A stretch of DNA of 64,000 bases from Castellaniella sp. (GCF_004321985.1 NZ_SCQN01000042.1:24071-88070); one strand, 5' to 3'. Positions 1 through 11,431 are shown, counted from the first letter of the stretch. Translations and numbers: made by a program. Notes: generated by a model from the sequence alone, not told the origin.

Positions 1-1
1 T

Positions 2-259
2 GCGCATGTCGCGGGCGCGCGACTCCAGCTGTTGCAGATCCACCAGAACCCCGCGGGATTCCTGATAGAATTCGGCGCCATGGGCCGTCAGGGTGATCGT
101 CGGGCGGGTGCGCTCAAAGAGCACGAAACCGAGTTCAGCCTCGAGGTCGCTGATCTGCCGGCTGACGACGGGCTGTGAGCGGCCCAACATCCGCCCGGCG
201 GATGTCACGTTGCCGCTGGTCACCACCGCATTGAACGCCTCGAGCTGGCGAATTTCCAT
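2..259 (-). CDS. LysR-family transcriptional regulator, N-terminal part (cut by window edge)
   Basis: The 86 visible codons begin MEIRQLEAFNAVVTSGNVTSAG and carry a typical LysR winged helix-turn-helix (RMLGRSQPVVSRQISDLEAELGFVLFERT), followed by the start of the linker helix. The effector-binding domain lies outside the window. The gene follows panB on the same strand, 66 bp downstream of its stop codon, so it could be read from the same transcript. The target genes cannot be inferred. The family assignment is secure; the function is not. Confidence 0.85.
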   Translation of the reverse strand, partial: MEIRQLEAFNAVVTSGNVTSAGRMLGRSQPVVSRQISDLEAELGFVLFERTRPTITLTAHGAEFYQESRGVLVDLQQLESRARDMR

Positions 260-325
260 AGAAAACCTGACACGACAGCACAGGATGAAAGACGCAGACG
301 ATCATCACGGATCGACGATTAGATA

Positions 326-1153
326 TTACCCCAGAGGCCGGACACCGAAACACTGATCTAACGTCGGAAACGTCTCTTCCCGCACGGATTGCGCATAGCG
401 CTGCGCTGCTTCGCGGATCACGGTGGCCGCATCCCCGAAACGCTGTGCGAACTTCGGGATCCGGTCGCCGCTCAGGCCCAGAATGTCCTCGGTGACCAGG
501 ATCTGGCCGTCGCAGCGCGGCGAAGCCCCGATTCCGATGGTGGGAATCGCCAGCGCCTCGGTAATCTGGCGCGCCAGCGGCTCGCTGATACCCTCGAGCA
601 CCACACCAAAGGCCCCCGCATCAGCATGGGCGCGTGCATCCGCCAGGATGCGGTCGGCCGCCATCTGGGTCATGCCCTGGGCCTTGAACCCGCCCATGAC
701 ATTCATGTACTGCGGCATCAGGCCCACATGAGCCAGGACCGGGATGCCGCGATCCACCAGGAACCTGGTAGTCTCGGCCAGCGCTGCGCCGCCCTCGAGC
801 TTGACGCCGGAAACGCCGCTGCCGGCCAGCATGGCGGCCGCATTGGCAAAGGCCTGTGCGGGCGACTGCTGATAGCTGCCGAAAGGCATGTCCACGATCA
901 CGCAGGCATGATGCGTGGCCCGTACCACGGCTGCGGCATGGGCCGTCATCGTCGATACTGAGATCGACAGCGTATCAGGCAGCGCATAGCCCACCATGGC
1001 CGTGGAATCCCCCACCAGGATCATGTCCAGAGCATCGTCGAGCAGGCGCGCAATGGGCGCAATGTAGGCGGTCAGCGCCGCAATCTTTTGTGAGCCTTTG
1101 CAAGCCATCAGCTGGGGCACAGTGACGCGCTGACTTTGACTATGTACACTCAT
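326..1153 (-). CDS. panB: 3-methyl-2-oxobutanoate hydroxymethyltransferase (PanB)
   Basis: This cytoplasmic enzyme transfers a hydroxymethyl group from methylene-tetrahydrofolate to 2-ketoisovalerate, the first committed step to pantothenate and CoA. The protein has 275 residues, the usual size. It shows the family segments LTAYIAPIARLLDDA, LVGDSTAMVGY (metal-binding Asp), VDMPFGSYQQSP, GVKLEGG, PVLAHVGLMPQ and TIGIGASPRCDGQILVTEDILG. The reading frame stays open far upstream, but the homology starts at the ATG at 1153, so that start was chosen. It is divergent from the aldo/keto reductase gene, with only 39 bp between start codons. panC is not adjacent. Confidence 0.93.
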   Translation of the reverse strand: MSVHSQSQRVTVPQLMACKGSQKIAALTAYIAPIARLLDDALDMILVGDSTAMVGYALPDTLSISVSTMTAHAAAVVRATHHACVIVDMPFGSYQQSPAQAFANAAAMLAGSGVSGVKLEGGAALAETTRFLVDRGIPVLAHVGLMPQYMNVMGGFKAQGMTQMAADRILADARAHADAGAFGVVLEGISEPLARQITEALAIPTIGIGASPRCDGQILVTEDILGLSGDRIPKFAQRFGDAATVIREAAQRYAQSVREETFPTLDQCFGVRPLG

Positions 1154-1192
1154 TTGATCCACTCCAGAATAATGATGAACACGGAGGCCCCA

Positions 1193-2035
1193 ATGTCCAC
1201 CAACCAGCCGTATCTGACCTTCCATGACGGGAACCGTGCGCCACAACTGGGCTTCGGCACCTGGCAGCTGAAGCCCGAGGAGACCGTTTCCGCCACCCAG
1301 GCTGCCGTCGAAGCCGGTTACCGATCCATAGACACTGCCTACATCTACCATAACGAAACCGAAGTCGGCCAGGCTATCGCACAGTGCGGAGTGCCGCGTT
1401 CGGAGCTGTTCGTGGCCACCAAGGTCTGGAACAACCGCCATGGGCACGATAGTACAAAGTCTGCATTCCAGGAAAGTCTGGACCGCATGCAACTGGATTA
1501 CGTGGACCTGTACCTGATCCACTGGCCGGTCCCCAAACAAAAACAATATCTGCAGGCCTGGGAAGCGCTCATCCAGCTGCGCGATGAAGGCCGGGCCAAA
1601 TCCATCGGGGTCTGCAACTTCCAGATCAGCCACCTGCAGCAATTGCTGGACGGCACAGGGGTCATGCCCGCCGTCAACCAGATCGAGCTCCACCCCCACT
1701 TTCAACAGTCCGAACTGCGTGCCTACCACAAGGCCCGTGGCATTCAGACCGAGGCATGGAGCCCGCTCGGGCGCGGCCAGATGCTGCTGGATCCGGTGAT
1801 CCTGGAGCTGGCACACGCCCACCAGTGCACTGCCGCCCAGATCACGCTGCGCTGGCACATCCAGATGGGCCACATGGTGATCCCGAAGTCCGCCCATGCG
1901 GCGCGCATCCGGGAAAACTTCGGACTCTGGAACCTGCACCTGACCGATGCCGAGATGAGCAGGATCGCCACGTTGGACGACCCCAGCGGCCGCATCGGCC
2001 CCGATCCCGACACCTTCAGCCTGATGGGCGACTGA
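1193..2035 (+). CDS. aldo/keto reductase (AKR5/DkgA-like)
   Basis: A 280-residue NADPH-dependent (beta/alpha)8-barrel reductase. The catalytic tetrad is visible: Asp47 and Tyr52 in GYRSIDTAYIYHN, Lys77 in ATKVWNN and His110 in LIHWPV. The NADPH-binding segment near the C-terminus is VIPKSAHAARIRENF. The closest recognisable relatives are 2,5-diketo-D-gluconate reductases and general aldehyde or methylglyoxal reductases. The substrate cannot be read from the sequence. The start at 1193 is preceded by an ACGGAGG ribosome-binding site; the open frame upstream overlaps the panB promoter. A strong bidirectional terminator follows the gene. Confidence 0.9.
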   Translation: MSTNQPYLTFHDGNRAPQLGFGTWQLKPEETVSATQAAVEAGYRSIDTAYIYHNETEVGQAIAQCGVPRSELFVATKVWNNRHGHDSTKSAFQESLDRMQLDYVDLYLIHWPVPKQKQYLQAWEALIQLRDEGRAKSIGVCNFQISHLQQLLDGTGVMPAVNQIELHPHFQQSELRAYHKARGIQTEAWSPLGRGQMLLDPVILELAHAHQCTAAQITLRWHIQMGHMVIPKSAHAARIRENFGLWNLHLTDAEMSRIATLDDPSGRIGPDPDTFSLMGD

Positions 2036-2089
2036 TTCGCCGCCTTTGCCATGGGCCTGCCGTCGGTCGGAATCCGGCGGGCGGCAGAC

Positions 2090-2121
2090 AGCAAGAAGCG
2101 GGCCCAGGCCCGCTTCTTGCT
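2090..2121. terminator. bidirectional intrinsic terminator hairpin
   Basis: A perfect 15-bp inverted repeat (2090-2104 with 2107-2121) has a 2-nt centre. The stem starts AGCAAGAAGCGGGCC, so it is A-rich at the outer left end and T-containing at the outer right end. It sits between the convergent aldo/keto reductase and aconitase genes, the expected place for a shared terminator. There is no long U tract. Confidence 0.8.
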
Positions 2122-2139
2122 ACCGACAAGGATACCCGC

Positions 2140-4818
<2,679 letters not shown>

Positions 4819-5120
4819 TGCATGTCCTCCTGGAAGATTCCGGTGCTCTGCCTGGCCGTTGGCCGCAAGCAGCGGCCAGACAGGCTACTTATCCGGGCGT
4901 CGCGGGACGCCATCGGGCCCATCTTACACGCAAAGACATTACGGCTCCATCGGTCTTATAGAAGACTAGGGACATCCGCAAAGCGCCACCCTCCCGCGAC
5001 CACCAACACCATCGGGCAACGCTGCGCCTGGAACGACCAGACGCTGCCCATGGTTAAGCTGGGGTTCAGATACTCGTCGGCCCTACACTGGGTCATCACT
5101 TGCCTTTCGGAGCCCATGAT
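4819..5120. other. intergenic region between acnA and the FmdE gene
   Basis: A 302-bp divergent intergenic region with no convincing gene. On the minus strand a possible acnA promoter is TATAAG (4955-4960) with TTTGCG (4977-4982), spaced 16 bp; this is weak. The acnA leader carries a 7-bp inverted repeat (CTGGCCG 4852-4858 with CGGCCAG 4873-4879) and another, GGCGTC/GACGCC, at 4896-4911. Nothing else is recognisable. Confidence 0.4.
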
Positions 5121-5741
5121 ATGGCATTCCCTGCATTTTTCACCCAAGCCCCCCGCATCGTGCTGCACGACGGACTGGCGGAGCTGCTGGGCGCCTCTGA
5201 CGACGGCCTGATGGAATACGGCTACGAAGACGCCGTGCGTCTGGCCGGCCATTCATGCCCGACCGTGGCCGGCGCCTGGCTGATGACTGTCAGCGCCCTG
5301 AAGGCGCTCTACCCGGGCGTCCATCCCGAGCGTGGCAACATCCAGGTGGAATTCAGCGACGCGGCCGATAGCGGAGTGACTGGCGTGATCGCCAACGTGG
5401 CCAGCCTGGTGACCGGTGCCACCACCGATACCGGCTTTCACGGACTGGCCGGACAACACGATCGGCGCAACCTGCTGTCCTTCAATGCCGATATCGCCGG
5501 GGAAGTCGCGTTCACCCGCAAGGACACGGGCGCCAGCGTGGCGGTATCCTACAGCGCCCGCGGAGTGCCGCCTTCACCCAACACCATGCCGCTGCTGCAA
5601 AGAATCCTGGCGGGCCAAGCCAGCCAAGAGCAGAAACAGGAATTTAAGGCTGCCTGGCAGGACCGGGTCCATCGCATCCTGCAATCAGCGGACTTGCCGG
5701 GTCTGATCACCTTGAACTGGCAGACCGCAGCGGCTCACTGA
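5121..5741 (+). CDS. FmdE-domain protein of unknown function
   Basis: A 206-residue protein with the signature GHSCPTVAGAWLM (residues 43-55) of the FmdE family, named after a subunit encoded beside molybdenum formylmethanofuran dehydrogenase. Bacterial stand-alone members have no established reaction; the Cys and His of GHxCP suggest metal binding. No signal peptide or membrane segment is seen. The ATG at 5121 was chosen over a TTG at 5100; CGGAG lies 8 nt upstream. Its 3' end overlaps that of the convergent diguanylate cyclase gene by 7 bp. Confidence 0.7.
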   Translation: MAFPAFFTQAPRIVLHDGLAELLGASDDGLMEYGYEDAVRLAGHSCPTVAGAWLMTVSALKALYPGVHPERGNIQVEFSDAADSGVTGVIANVASLVTGATTDTGFHGLAGQHDRRNLLSFNADIAGEVAFTRKDTGASVAVSYSARGVPPSPNTMPLLQRILAGQASQEQKQEFKAAWQDRVHRILQSADLPGLITLNWQTAAAH

Positions 5742-7249
5742 TCAGAATTTCCGCGCCAGTCATCGGAACGACGCCCGTGCTGATCGTAGTAGCGGCGCTT
5801 GTCTTCGTACATGGCGCGGTCGGCAATACGCATGGTCTTTTCGAGGATCTTCGGGTCCCGGCACACGGCGATCCCGGCTGAGACGCTGAGCGGCAAGCCG
5901 CTGTAATACTGGTTGTTCAGCTCGACCAGCGAGCGAATGTTGGCGAGTACCGCCTCGGTGGCGGCCTCGTCCATGCCGGGCAGCAGCACCATGAACTCGT
6001 CGCCACCGATGCGTGCAGCGGTCGCCGGACGGTCCACCGCCTTGTTCAGGACCTCGCCGAAGCGGCGCAGCAGATCGTCGCCGGCAGCATGGCCGCTCTG
6101 ATCATTGGCCAGCTTCAGATTGTTCAGATCCAGTGCGATGAAGCCCACCAGCTGGACACGCTTGTGCGTAAGCCGACTCAGCTCGTCCACGAAAAAGGAG
6201 CGGTTCTTCAACTGGGTCAGGACATCGTGCTGCCCCAGGTACTCCAGGTAGGCTTCCGCCTTCTTGCGCGCCGTGATGTCGGTGAGCGCCAGCAGCACCA
6301 TGCTCCAGTCGCCTTCGTGACCACTGAAGACCGAAAGCTGCAGATGAATGTGCAGCAGATCGCCCTGCAGCGTCCGGTTGCGGACCTCCTTGAGGTGAAA
6401 CAGGCGACCTTCCCAGAGCTCGATCAGTTGCTCGGCGAAGGTATCGCGCATATCGTCGTGGAAGACATCATCGAGCCGCGACAGCAACTCGGCCCTTGAA
6501 TTGGCCTTGTACATCTTCAGCGTGTAGCTGTTCACGTCAATGACACGGATCTCCTGCATGCAGCGGTCCACGAACTCCCCGTGCACATCCAGGAAAGTGC
6601 GGAAATCCACGATCCCCTGCAAGCGCAGCTCGTCGAGCAGGTGCTTGATCTGGCTGAAGTCCTCCACCCACAGGGAAACGGGCGCCTGCTCGAAGAACTC
6701 GCGCGCCAGGCCCGCGCTGGTCTGGGCCTGACGGCGCGTGTCCTGCAGTTCCGTGATGTCTTCCATCGCCACCAGGATCCGATCCCAGGGACGGTTGGCA
6801 TCCGCCAGCATGACGCCCTTCAGGGACAGATCCAGGCGCATGCCCGACAAGGTGTAGTTGAAGGTATTGCCGTGGAAGGTCCGCCGGCCCTCCCACATCT
6901 GCACCAGCTCTTCGGCGAAGCCTTCCAGCATGTCGTCACGCAACACACTGGGAAGTCGCGCCATCAGCTCGTCCTGGGAACCTGCCTCATAGAGATCCAG
7001 CGTGCGCCGATTGACCCGCAACACGCGCATGAGACGAGCACAGTGCTGCACACGCGTCCAATCCTCGTGCAGCCAGGCGCGCAGGTCGCTGATCCCCTGC
7101 GTCCGCCACTGTTCGAACTGCGCGTACAACTCGCTATAGTCTTCCAGCCACAAGGGCATGGGCATGACCTCGAAAAAATCGAGCATCCCGAAACCATCGC
7201 CTGCCACATCATGCTGCTCCATGCCCTTGCAAAGCCTCTTTCCGGACAA
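5735..7249 (-). CDS. diguanylate cyclase with two tandem PAS-like sensor units
   Basis: 504 residues. Residues 29-165 and 190-327 are two related PAS-like units. Each begins with a P-x-x-LW-x-ED-(Y/F)-S motif and ends in a MEDIT- or LTDIT-type C-cap. A GGDEF domain follows (HDVLTQLKNRSFF at about 341; catalytic IGGDEF at 415-419). No RxxD inhibitory I-site precedes GGDEF. The protein should make cyclic di-GMP from GTP in response to an unknown cytoplasmic signal, because no membrane segment is visible. The frame opens with TTG at 7249, behind a GAGGAG site; the ATG at codon 10 is an alternative start. It is divergent from the PAP2 gene. Confidence 0.9.
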   Translation of the reverse strand: MSGKRLCKGMEQHDVAGDGFGMLDFFEVMPMPLWLEDYSELYAQFEQWRTQGISDLRAWLHEDWTRVQHCARLMRVLRVNRRTLDLYEAGSQDELMARLPSVLRDDMLEGFAEELVQMWEGRRTFHGNTFNYTLSGMRLDLSLKGVMLADANRPWDRILVAMEDITELQDTRRQAQTSAGLAREFFEQAPVSLWVEDFSQIKHLLDELRLQGIVDFRTFLDVHGEFVDRCMQEIRVIDVNSYTLKMYKANSRAELLSRLDDVFHDDMRDTFAEQLIELWEGRLFHLKEVRNRTLQGDLLHIHLQLSVFSGHEGDWSMVLLALTDITARKKAEAYLEYLGQHDVLTQLKNRSFFVDELSRLTHKRVQLVGFIALDLNNLKLANDQSGHAAGDDLLRRFGEVLNKAVDRPATAARIGGDEFMVLLPGMDEAATEAVLANIRSLVELNNQYYSGLPLSVSAGIAVCRDPKILEKTMRIADRAMYEDKRRYYDQHGRRSDDWRGNSDQ

Positions 7250-7392
7250 AATTCTCCTCGCATTATGCCCGGTCCGCCCCGGGTGGAGGCGCAGAGTGTA
7301 ACCAGCCGATGCAACTCACTGGTCGGTCCAAGCCTGCTTCGGATGGGGCAAATGCTATGCTGCATACCCTCTCCGTTTTCTCCCGCCGCATC

Positions 7393-7986
7393 ATGGAACA
7401 CCTGAACCAAGCGCTGTTTCTGTGGATCAATGCCAGCGACCCTACCGCTACCAATCTGTTGATCGGGCGGTTGCTGGCCAACACCCTGGTCTACCTGTTT
7501 CCGCTGTATCTGGTGCTGAACTGGGTGCGCGCCGACGCAGCGGGCCGCGAGGCGCTGCTGCAGGCGATCCTGGCAGCCATCATCGCCATGGTGCTGTCCT
7601 GGGCCATCGCAAAGGTCTGGTACCACCCGCGCCCATTCGCCATCGGGCTGGGCCACCAGTATCTGGCGCACAAGGCCACCGCCTCGTTTCCGAGCAATCA
7701 TCTGAGCTTCATCTGGGCAATCTGCGCCGGCCTGTACTTGCATCCGGTACGGCGCCGTGCGGCCCTGATTCTCGGGGCCATCGGCCTGCTGGTGGCCTGG
7801 GCTCGCATCTACCTGGGCGTGCACTGGCCGCTGGACATGATCGGGGCATTCGTGACGGCGATTGTTGCCGCCGCGATTTCCGCACCGGCACGGCACCATG
7901 TGATACCGCGGCTTCGCCGGACCATAGAGCCGTTCTACCATTTGGTATTCGCATGGGCGATCCGGCGGGGATGGCTGCGGGCGTGA
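7393..7986 (+). CDS. PAP2-superfamily phosphatase, BcrC/undecaprenyl-diphosphatase-like
   Basis: A 197-residue membrane protein with several hydrophobic segments. It carries the acid-phosphatase motifs KVWYHPRPF (KxxxxxRP), FPSNHLSF (P-S-x-H) and ARIYLGVHWPLDM (SR/ARxxxxxHxxxD). This arrangement matches BcrC-type undecaprenyl pyrophosphate phosphatases, which recycle the lipid carrier for peptidoglycan on the periplasmic face. A lipid phosphatase of another substrate is possible. The ATG at 7393 was chosen because the homology begins there (MEHLNQALFLWINA), although the frame is open further upstream. Confidence 0.85.
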   Translation: MEHLNQALFLWINASDPTATNLLIGRLLANTLVYLFPLYLVLNWVRADAAGREALLQAILAAIIAMVLSWAIAKVWYHPRPFAIGLGHQYLAHKATASFPSNHLSFIWAICAGLYLHPVRRRAALILGAIGLLVAWARIYLGVHWPLDMIGAFVTAIVAAAISAPARHHVIPRLRRTIEPFYHLVFAWAIRRGWLRA

Positions 7987-8003
7987 CGAAACCGGAGGGC
8001 CCC

Positions 8004-8822
8004 TCAGGCCTTCCTTGAATGCCCCAGTGAGCTGCTGATCGATTCCGCCACCTCCAGCATCAGCGTCGCCACGTCGCCATCGGCCGCTGTGTCGAAGCTG
8101 CCCGTCGTGCCCAACACGGTCAGGATCGCCCGCGCACGCTCCGTAAAATCGAATATCGGGACGGCAATTGCGCTGATGCCCTGCAGGTTCGTGTCTCTGA
8201 CGATTGCCATCCCCGCAGAGCGTACTTCACGCTGAATCCATCCGATGGGGTCGGCCCGGTCGAGCTGCACCCGCCTTTCCGGAGACGCTTGTCCGAGCTC
8301 ATCTTGAGCCAAGGTGGATACGCGGGAGTCGTCCAGAAAACCCAAGCACACGCGCCCCGTTGCGGACCAGAGCAACGGTAGTACGGATCCCACGCGGACA
8401 TTGAGTGTGACCGGCAGGCCGGGCTCTTCGAACCGCACGATCGTGGGTCCCTTGTTCCCCATCACGGCGATGAAGCAGGTCATTTCCAGCTTTTCCCGCA
8501 GATGGATCAGTTCGGCCTCGGCTGCGCGGATCGGATCAGCCAGCCGCATGGCCGCAAGCCCCACGTGGATCGCCTCGGCGCCGAGCAGATAATGCGCCGA
8601 AGCCGGATCCTGCGACACCAGCCCTTCTTCTGTGAGACTGGTGATGTACCTGTGCACTTTGGCAGGGTTCTCCGCAACGTGTCGGGACAAAACCGTCAGG
8701 CTGGCGCGCCCGCCCAACTGGGCGAGTCCCTTGAGGATCCGCATGCCGGTCGCAATCGACTGGACCCGTTGGCGCCTGGGCCTCGGCGTGCCGGCTTTCT
8801 TCTGGGCGGTGGTGGATGTCAT
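8004..8822 (-). CDS. IclR-family transcriptional regulator
   Basis: 272 residues: an N-terminal winged helix (RVQSIATGMRILKGLAQLGGRASLTVLSRH onwards, about 18-80) and an IclR effector domain (LPLLWSATGRVCLGFL, and GISAIAVPIFDFTERARAILTVLG). It is divergent from the P450 gene, 174 bp away, which is the usual arrangement for a pathway-specific IclR regulator. The inverted repeat TTGCGT-N9-ACGCAA in the shared intergenic region (8937-8957) is the best operator candidate. The effector is unknown, probably the imported P450 substrate or a metabolite of it. Confidence 0.92.
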   Translation of the reverse strand: MTSTTAQKKAGTPRPRRQRVQSIATGMRILKGLAQLGGRASLTVLSRHVAENPAKVHRYITSLTEEGLVSQDPASAHYLLGAEAIHVGLAAMRLADPIRAAEAELIHLREKLEMTCFIAVMGNKGPTIVRFEEPGLPVTLNVRVGSVLPLLWSATGRVCLGFLDDSRVSTLAQDELGQASPERRVQLDRADPIGWIQREVRSAGMAIVRDTNLQGISAIAVPIFDFTERARAILTVLGTTGSFDTAADGDVATLMLEVAESISSSLGHSRKA

Positions 8823-8936
8823 GGGGGCCGAGGGCGGGCAAACGCCCTTTCGAAGAGAAGATGGTTGAGCAGGGCCAAGTATAGAGCCCGTCCAGCGCCC
8901 GGTCCGGGCGGGAAAACCCCGTATTGAAATTACTCA

Positions 8937-8957
8937 TTGCGTGTTAGGATTACGCAA
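8937..8957. promoter_or_regulatory. candidate IclR operator (inverted repeat)
   Basis: A perfect inverted repeat TTGCGT (8937-8942) with ACGCAA (8952-8957), 9-nt spacer, lies between the divergent IclR and P450 genes. The left arm could double as a weak -35 element, with AATATT (8961-8966) as -10. Assignment to the neighbouring IclR protein is inference from position. Confidence 0.5.
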
Positions 8958-8964
8958 AAAAATA

Positions 8965-8978
8965 TTGATATCGATCAA
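8965..8978. promoter_or_regulatory. FNR-type box upstream of the P450 gene
   Basis: The 14 bases TTGATATCGATCAA match the FNR/DNR consensus TTGAT-N4-ATCAA exactly. The centre is 25.5 bp before the P450 ATG at 8997 and would overlap the transcription start if the weak promoter 8937/8961 is used. That position favours repression. An FNR/DNR-type regulator with fitting recognition residues is encoded at 46026-46739. Confidence 0.6.
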
Positions 8979-8996
8979 TTGTGGGAATTTGCAGCC

Positions 8997-11357
8997 ATGA
9001 CTCAAGACGCACACGACTTCCAGACCCTGGTCTGTCCCGTCGCCCACCACCAGCCCCCCGCTGCTCAGGCTTCAGGATGTCCCGTCAGTGAGCGCGCCGA
9101 ATCGTTCGATCCGTTCACCGATGCCTTCATGGAAAACCCCTCCGAAAGCATTCGGTGGGCACGCGAACAGGCTCCCATCTTCTACAGCCCGAAGATTGGC
9201 TACTGGGTCGTCACGCGTTACCAGACGATCAAGGACATCTTCCGGGACATCCACGCGTTCAGCCCCTCGATCGCGCTGGAATCGCTCGCCGCCCCCAGCG
9301 AGGAAGCCAATGCCATCCTGGAGTCATACGGTTACGCACTGAACCGCACGCTGGTCAACGAAGACGAGCCCATTCACATGGCGCGCCGCCGCGCCCTGAT
9401 GGCGCCCTTCACACCCGAGCACCTGCACAAGCAGGAACCCATGGTGCGGCGCCTCGTGACGGAGGCCGTGGACCGCTTCATCAACGATGGTCAAGTCGAT
9501 CTGTTCAAAAACCTGTGCTGGGCGGTCCCCTTCACGGTCGCCCTGCACTTCCTGGGCATCGACGATGAAGAAGACCGCGAGAAAATGCATCAGTTCTGCA
9601 TCGCACACACAAAAAACGCATTTGGACGCCCGACGCCCCAGGAACGCGTCGAGGTCGCTCATCTGGTGGGGAAATTCTGGACTCTGTCTGGCGAGATCCT
9701 GGAAAAGATGAAGCGCACTCCCGACGGCCCAGGCTGGATGCGCTACTCCATCCGCCAGCAGCAAGAGTATCCAGAGGTCGTCACCGACTCGTATCTCCAC
9801 TCCATGATGATGGCGATCATCGTGGCGGCGCACGAATCCACGTCGTTTGCCACCGCCAACGCGATCCGTCTGCTGCTGGAGCACCGCGACGCCTGGGACG
9901 ACCTGTGCGAAGACCCCACGCTGATCTCCCCGGCGGTCGAAGAGTGCCTGCGGCACAACGGCCCCATCGCGTCCTGGCGCAGACGCGCCACGCAGGATGT
10001 GGAACTCGAGGGAGTCAAGGTCCCCGCCGGCTCACGGATCCTGATGGTGGTCCACTCGGCCAACCATGACCAAAGGCATTTCAGCGATCCGGACTTTTTC
10101 GACATCCGCCGCGAAAACGCCATCGAGCACCTTTCTTTCGGATTCGGCGCGCACCAATGCCTGGGCAAGAACATTGGCCGCATGGAAATGCAGGTGATCA
10201 TCGGCGAACTGACCCGTCGCCTGCCGCACATGGAAATCGTGCCGCAGGAATTCCACTACGTACATAACCTGGCCTTCCGTGGCCCGCAAAACCTGATGGT
10301 CCAATGGGACCCCGCGCAGAATCCCGAACGGCGCGACTCATCCATCGTCGGACGATACCAGGACATCCGCCTGGGCGGGCCGCTTGCCAGCAGCATCGTC
10401 CGCAAGCTGAAGGTCGTGGCCTCCGACCCCGTCGCCCCCGGCATCGTCCGGCTGCGCCTGGCCTCACCCAAGAACGAACCGCTGCCACACTGGACACCAG
10501 GGGCCCATATCGACGTGGAGTGCGGCGACACAGGGCTTTCCCGGCAATACTCCCTCTGCGGCGACTTAAAAGCCCCCTACCAGTGGGAAATCGCCGTCCT
10601 TCATGACCCGGAAAGCCGTGGCGGCTCGAAATGGATTCACCGCTACGCCCGAACGGGCGCCACCCTGCGAGTCCGCGGACCGCGCAACCACTTCCGCATG
10701 GAAGAAGGCAACAGGCGAGGCCGGCTCCTGCTGATTGCAGGTGGCATCGGCATCACGCCCATCATGGCAATGGCGCAGCACGCCCGCTCCACGGGACAGG
10801 ATTATGAGCTGCACTACAGCTGCCGCACGCGATCTCAGGCCGCTTTCCTGACGGAACTCCAGACCCTGCATGGCGACAAGCTCCAGCTGCACCTCAGCGA
10901 CGAGGGTCGCCGCAACGATTTCGCCTCGCTGCTGGCGCACCCGGATGCCACAACCCGCATCTATGCCTGCGGCCCGGTCAGGATGCTCGAGGCACTGCAG
11001 CAGGCGGTGGATGCGGCCGGCTGGCACGCCGATGCGCTGCACGTCGAGCACTTCACAAACGACACCCCGAAACTGGACCCGGCACACGAGAAGGCCTTCG
11101 AGATCGAGTTGCGAAACACGGGCCTGGTCCTCCAGGTTCCCGCGCACAAGACGGTCCTGGAAGTGCTGCACTTGAACAATGTCGACGTCCAGAGCGATTG
11201 CGAAGAGGGTCTGTGCGGCACCTGCGAAGTGAGCGTCCTCTCGGGAGACATCGACCACCGCGACAGCGTGCTGAATCCCTCCGAACGCAAGACGAACGAC
11301 CGTATGATGGCCTGCTGTTCACGCTGCAAGTCCGACCGCCTGATTCTGGATCTTTAG
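8997..11357 (+). CDS. self-sufficient cytochrome P450 fused to a phthalate-dioxygenase-type reductase (CYP116B-like)
   Basis: 786 residues. The P450 domain (about 1-440) shows the I-helix AAHEST (277-282), ExxR (E316-R319) and the haem loop FGFGAHQCLG with ligand Cys388. A reductase with FMN (RQYSLCG, 517-523) and NAD(P)H (AGGIGITPI, 581-589; YACGP, 656-660) segments follows. The C-terminal plant-type [2Fe-2S] domain has Cys735, Cys740, Cys743 and a Cys in MACCSRC (773-777). The order and length match CYP116B enzymes such as P450RhF, which hydroxylate or dealkylate aromatic compounds; their physiological substrates are poorly known. The ATG at 8997 was chosen over an upstream TTG that falls inside the operator. 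A liv-type transporter operon follows after 74 bp. Confidence 0.95.
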   Translation: MTQDAHDFQTLVCPVAHHQPPAAQASGCPVSERAESFDPFTDAFMENPSESIRWAREQAPIFYSPKIGYWVVTRYQTIKDIFRDIHAFSPSIALESLAAPSEEANAILESYGYALNRTLVNEDEPIHMARRRALMAPFTPEHLHKQEPMVRRLVTEAVDRFINDGQVDLFKNLCWAVPFTVALHFLGIDDEEDREKMHQFCIAHTKNAFGRPTPQERVEVAHLVGKFWTLSGEILEKMKRTPDGPGWMRYSIRQQQEYPEVVTDSYLHSMMMAIIVAAHESTSFATANAIRLLLEHRDAWDDLCEDPTLISPAVEECLRHNGPIASWRRRATQDVELEGVKVPAGSRILMVVHSANHDQRHFSDPDFFDIRRENAIEHLSFGFGAHQCLGKNIGRMEMQVIIGELTRRLPHMEIVPQEFHYVHNLAFRGPQNLMVQWDPAQNPERRDSSIVGRYQDIRLGGPLASSIVRKLKVVASDPVAPGIVRLRLASPKNEPLPHWTPGAHIDVECGDTGLSRQYSLCGDLKAPYQWEIAVLHDPESRGGSKWIHRYARTGATLRVRGPRNHFRMEEGNRRGRLLLIAGGIGITPIMAMAQHARSTGQDYELHYSCRTRSQAAFLTELQTLHGDKLQLHLSDEGRRNDFASLLAHPDATTRIYACGPVRMLEALQQAVDAAGWHADALHVEHFTNDTPKLDPAHEKAFEIELRNTGLVLQVPAHKTVLEVLHLNNVDVQSDCEEGLCGTCEVSVLSGDIDHRDSVLNPSERKTNDRMMACCSRCKSDRLILDL

Positions 11358-11431
11358 CCCGCTGGATCGATCTCTTCCTCGACATTCTCTTCACATCCCT
11401 GAATCGCCCTCAAAAACACTGGAGACAACGC

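Noticed and set aside
1154..1939. N-terminal extension of the panB reading frame making a 537-residue protein
   Set aside because: The extra 262 codons are antisense to the aldo/keto reductase gene and unrelated to any family; PanB homology begins at 1153.
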